A stretch of DNA of 5,580 nt from an uncultured Caulobacteraceae bacterium (lineage in GTDB: Bacteria; Pseudomonadota; Alphaproteobacteria; Caulobacterales; Caulobacteraceae). Under the pieces are notes generated by a model, which saw only the letters and a list, made by a program, of their open reading frames with translations, was not told the DNA's origin and ran no database searches. Made by a program: the position numbers and the translations under genes. Of the stretch, positions 4,483 through 5,580 are shown in pieces. The number at the start of each line of letters is the position of its first letter. Position 1 is the stretch's first letter. The stretch is taken from assembly GCA_903884915.1 (NCBI GenBank), contig CAISGS010000568.1, forward strand, positions 1 to 5,580. Reading direction: 5' to 3'.

Positions 4483-5580
4483 ATGACCGTGACCGATGTT
4501 CAAGGCCAGATCAGGCCAGACCTCGCGGCCCTGCTCGACAAGGGCGGCCAAGCCCTGCTGCGCAAGGACTGGGAAGCGGCAGGCCGCGCGGCGGAGGCGG
4601 TCACCCGTCAGGCCCCAAAGTCTAAACAGGCCTGGTCCCTGCTCTGCGCCGCCCTGACCGGTATTGGCAGCGGCGATGCGGAAAAGGCCATGGCCATGGC
4701 CATGAGACAGTTTCCCCCGTCCGATCCCTTTCATGCCGATCTGGCGGCTGATCGCGCCTTGGCTCTGGCCAATTTGGGCAAGATGGATGAGGCCGTGGTT
4801 CAGGCCGGCCAAGCCGCCGCGCTTGATCACCTTTCTCCTCATGCCAAGCGCGTGGTCGCCACCGCCTTGACCCTTGCGGGGCTCTTTAGCGAGGCGGAAG
4901 GTCTGGCCGAGCAGGCGGTCGCCGCCTTGCCAAATGATGCCCAGTCCCTGCTGCTTTTGGGCAATATTGATCGGTTTATGGGGCGGTTGGACCTTGCCCG
5001 CCAGCGCTATGAAGCGGCCTTGGCCGGACCCTGTGAAGGACTAGAGGACCATCTGTTTGCCGCCCTCGCCTCTCTGCGCCGCTGGACCAAGGACGATCAC
5101 CCGGCAGAGGCGATGACCAAGCGCCTGCAGGCGACAGCGGCAACCAGCGAAGCGGCCGCCCGTCTGGGCTATGCCCTGTTCAAGGTTCTCGATGACCTTG
5201 GCGAACCAGAACAGGCTTGGCCCCTGCTCGAGCAGGCCTCCATTACGGCGCGAACCCTATCGCCCTTTTCGCTTACTGAGCGCGCCAGCGTTACCCAGAC
5301 CCTGATCACCGCCTTTCCTCAGGCCGCCGCGCCGCGTGCAACGCCGAGCCAAACCCCGGCCCAGCCAATCTTGATCTTTGGCCTGCCGCGCTCGGGAACC
5401 ACCTTGGTCGAGACCATCCTGTCGTCGCACAGTCAGGTCCAAGCCTTGGGGGAAACGACCGGCCTGCAGCGCGCCGTGGCCTTGGCCTCACAGACCCCGC
5501 GCGCCGATCCCCTGTCGCCCTCCATCATGGCCGCCGCCGCCAAGGCCGATCCGGAGGCGATGGCGCAGGCCTATCTGCAC
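4483..5580 (+). CDS. TPR-domain sulfotransferase (Sulfotransfer_3 / tyrosylprotein sulfotransferase-like), 3' partial
   Basis: The frame is open from ATG 4483 to the window end (366 codons), with the stop beyond. Residues about 20-270 are alpha-helical repeats of TPR type, for example residues 21-45 and 154-183 (LLLLGNIDRFMGRLDLARQRYEAAL). A Thr/Pro/Gln-rich linker (about 282-295) leads into the sulfotransferase domain. That domain opens with ILIFGLPRSGTTLVE; the GLPRSGTT at 300-307 is the 5'-phosphosulfate-binding loop for PAPS. Glu324 in LGETTGL sits where tyrosylprotein sulfotransferases have their catalytic Glu in a GEET-type motif. The family transfers sulfate from PAPS to a hydroxyl group; proteins with this TPR layout are widespread in bacteria, but their substrates are mostly unknown. 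The rest of the domain, including the 3'-phosphate-binding motif, is outside the window. There is no signal peptide, so it is probably cytoplasmic, where PAPS is made. The gene follows the receptor by 114 bases across a strong terminator, and no clear promoter is visible. The family is sure; the substrate is open. Confidence 0.93.
   Translation, partial: MTVTDVQGQIRPDLAALLDKGGQALLRKDWEAAGRAAEAVTRQAPKSKQAWSLLCAALTGIGSGDAEKAMAMAMRQFPPSDPFHADLAADRALALANLGKMDEAVVQAGQAAALDHLSPHAKRVVATALTLAGLFSEAEGLAEQAVAALPNDAQSLLLLGNIDRFMGRLDLARQRYEAALAGPCEGLEDHLFAALASLRRWTKDDHPAEAMTKRLQATAATSEAAARLGYALFKVLDDLGEPEQAWPLLEQASITARTLSPFSLTERASVTQTLITAFPQAAAPRATPSQTPAQPILIFGLPRSGTTLVETILSSHSQVQALGETTGLQRAVALASQTPRADPLSPSIMAAAAKADPEAMAQAYLH
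4687..4704 (+). repeat. GCCATG hexamer repeated three times within the sulfotransferase gene
   Basis: Three exact GCCATG units encode alternating Ala-Met (AMAMAM) in a TPR helix. Slippage here would stay in frame, adding or removing two residues. Probably of little consequence. Confidence 0.6.

Overview
The window looks like a piece of an alphaproteobacterial chromosome, most likely from the Caulobacterales or a sphingomonad-type lineage. This rests on a large outer-membrane TonB-dependent receptor of a style common in those groups (an EIVVTGSR TonB box, a GGASAVYGSDAMAGVVNF plug segment, a YNKAVRAPSVFELFQ barrel motif and a C-terminal Phe), on GC-rich coding sequence, and on a promoter that fits the Caulobacter housekeeping pattern better than the E. 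coli one. The species cannot be named from sequence alone.

Layout, all on the + strand. (1) Positions 1-1059 hold the 3' part of a gene for a helical-repeat protein ending in a putative Fe(II)/2-oxoglutarate-dependent oxygenase domain; its 5' end lies before the window. (2) Positions 1060-1362 are a 303-base intergenic region with no convincing gene but unusually dense regulatory structure: an imperfect 18-bp palindrome, three (T)TGACC-type repeats about 11 bp apart, a probable promoter, a perfect 16-bp palindrome at the predicted transcription start, a 5'-UTR hairpin and a strong ribosome binding site. (3) Positions 1363-4368 hold a complete 1001-residue TonB-dependent receptor with a signal peptide. 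(4) Positions 4369-4482 contain a textbook intrinsic terminator. (5) From 4483 to the window end is the 5' part (366 codons) of a TPR-sulfotransferase, with an intact PAPS-binding motif very like that of tyrosylprotein sulfotransferases.

The noteworthy point is the combination. One outer-membrane receptor is flanked by two enzymes that both join an N-terminal helical repeat region to a catalytic domain able to decorate a peptide or small molecule: hydroxylation on one side and sulfation on the other. Neither enzyme belongs to a standard iron or sugar uptake pathway. A reasonable hypothesis is a receptor-linked modification system, acting on the receptor itself or on a peptide or other ligand it handles. 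That function is inference; the gene order and motifs are seen directly.

The receptor appears to have its own regulated promoter and to be strongly expressed. The sulfotransferase lies behind a strong terminator with no promoter I can recognise, so it may be made at a much lower level by read-through.
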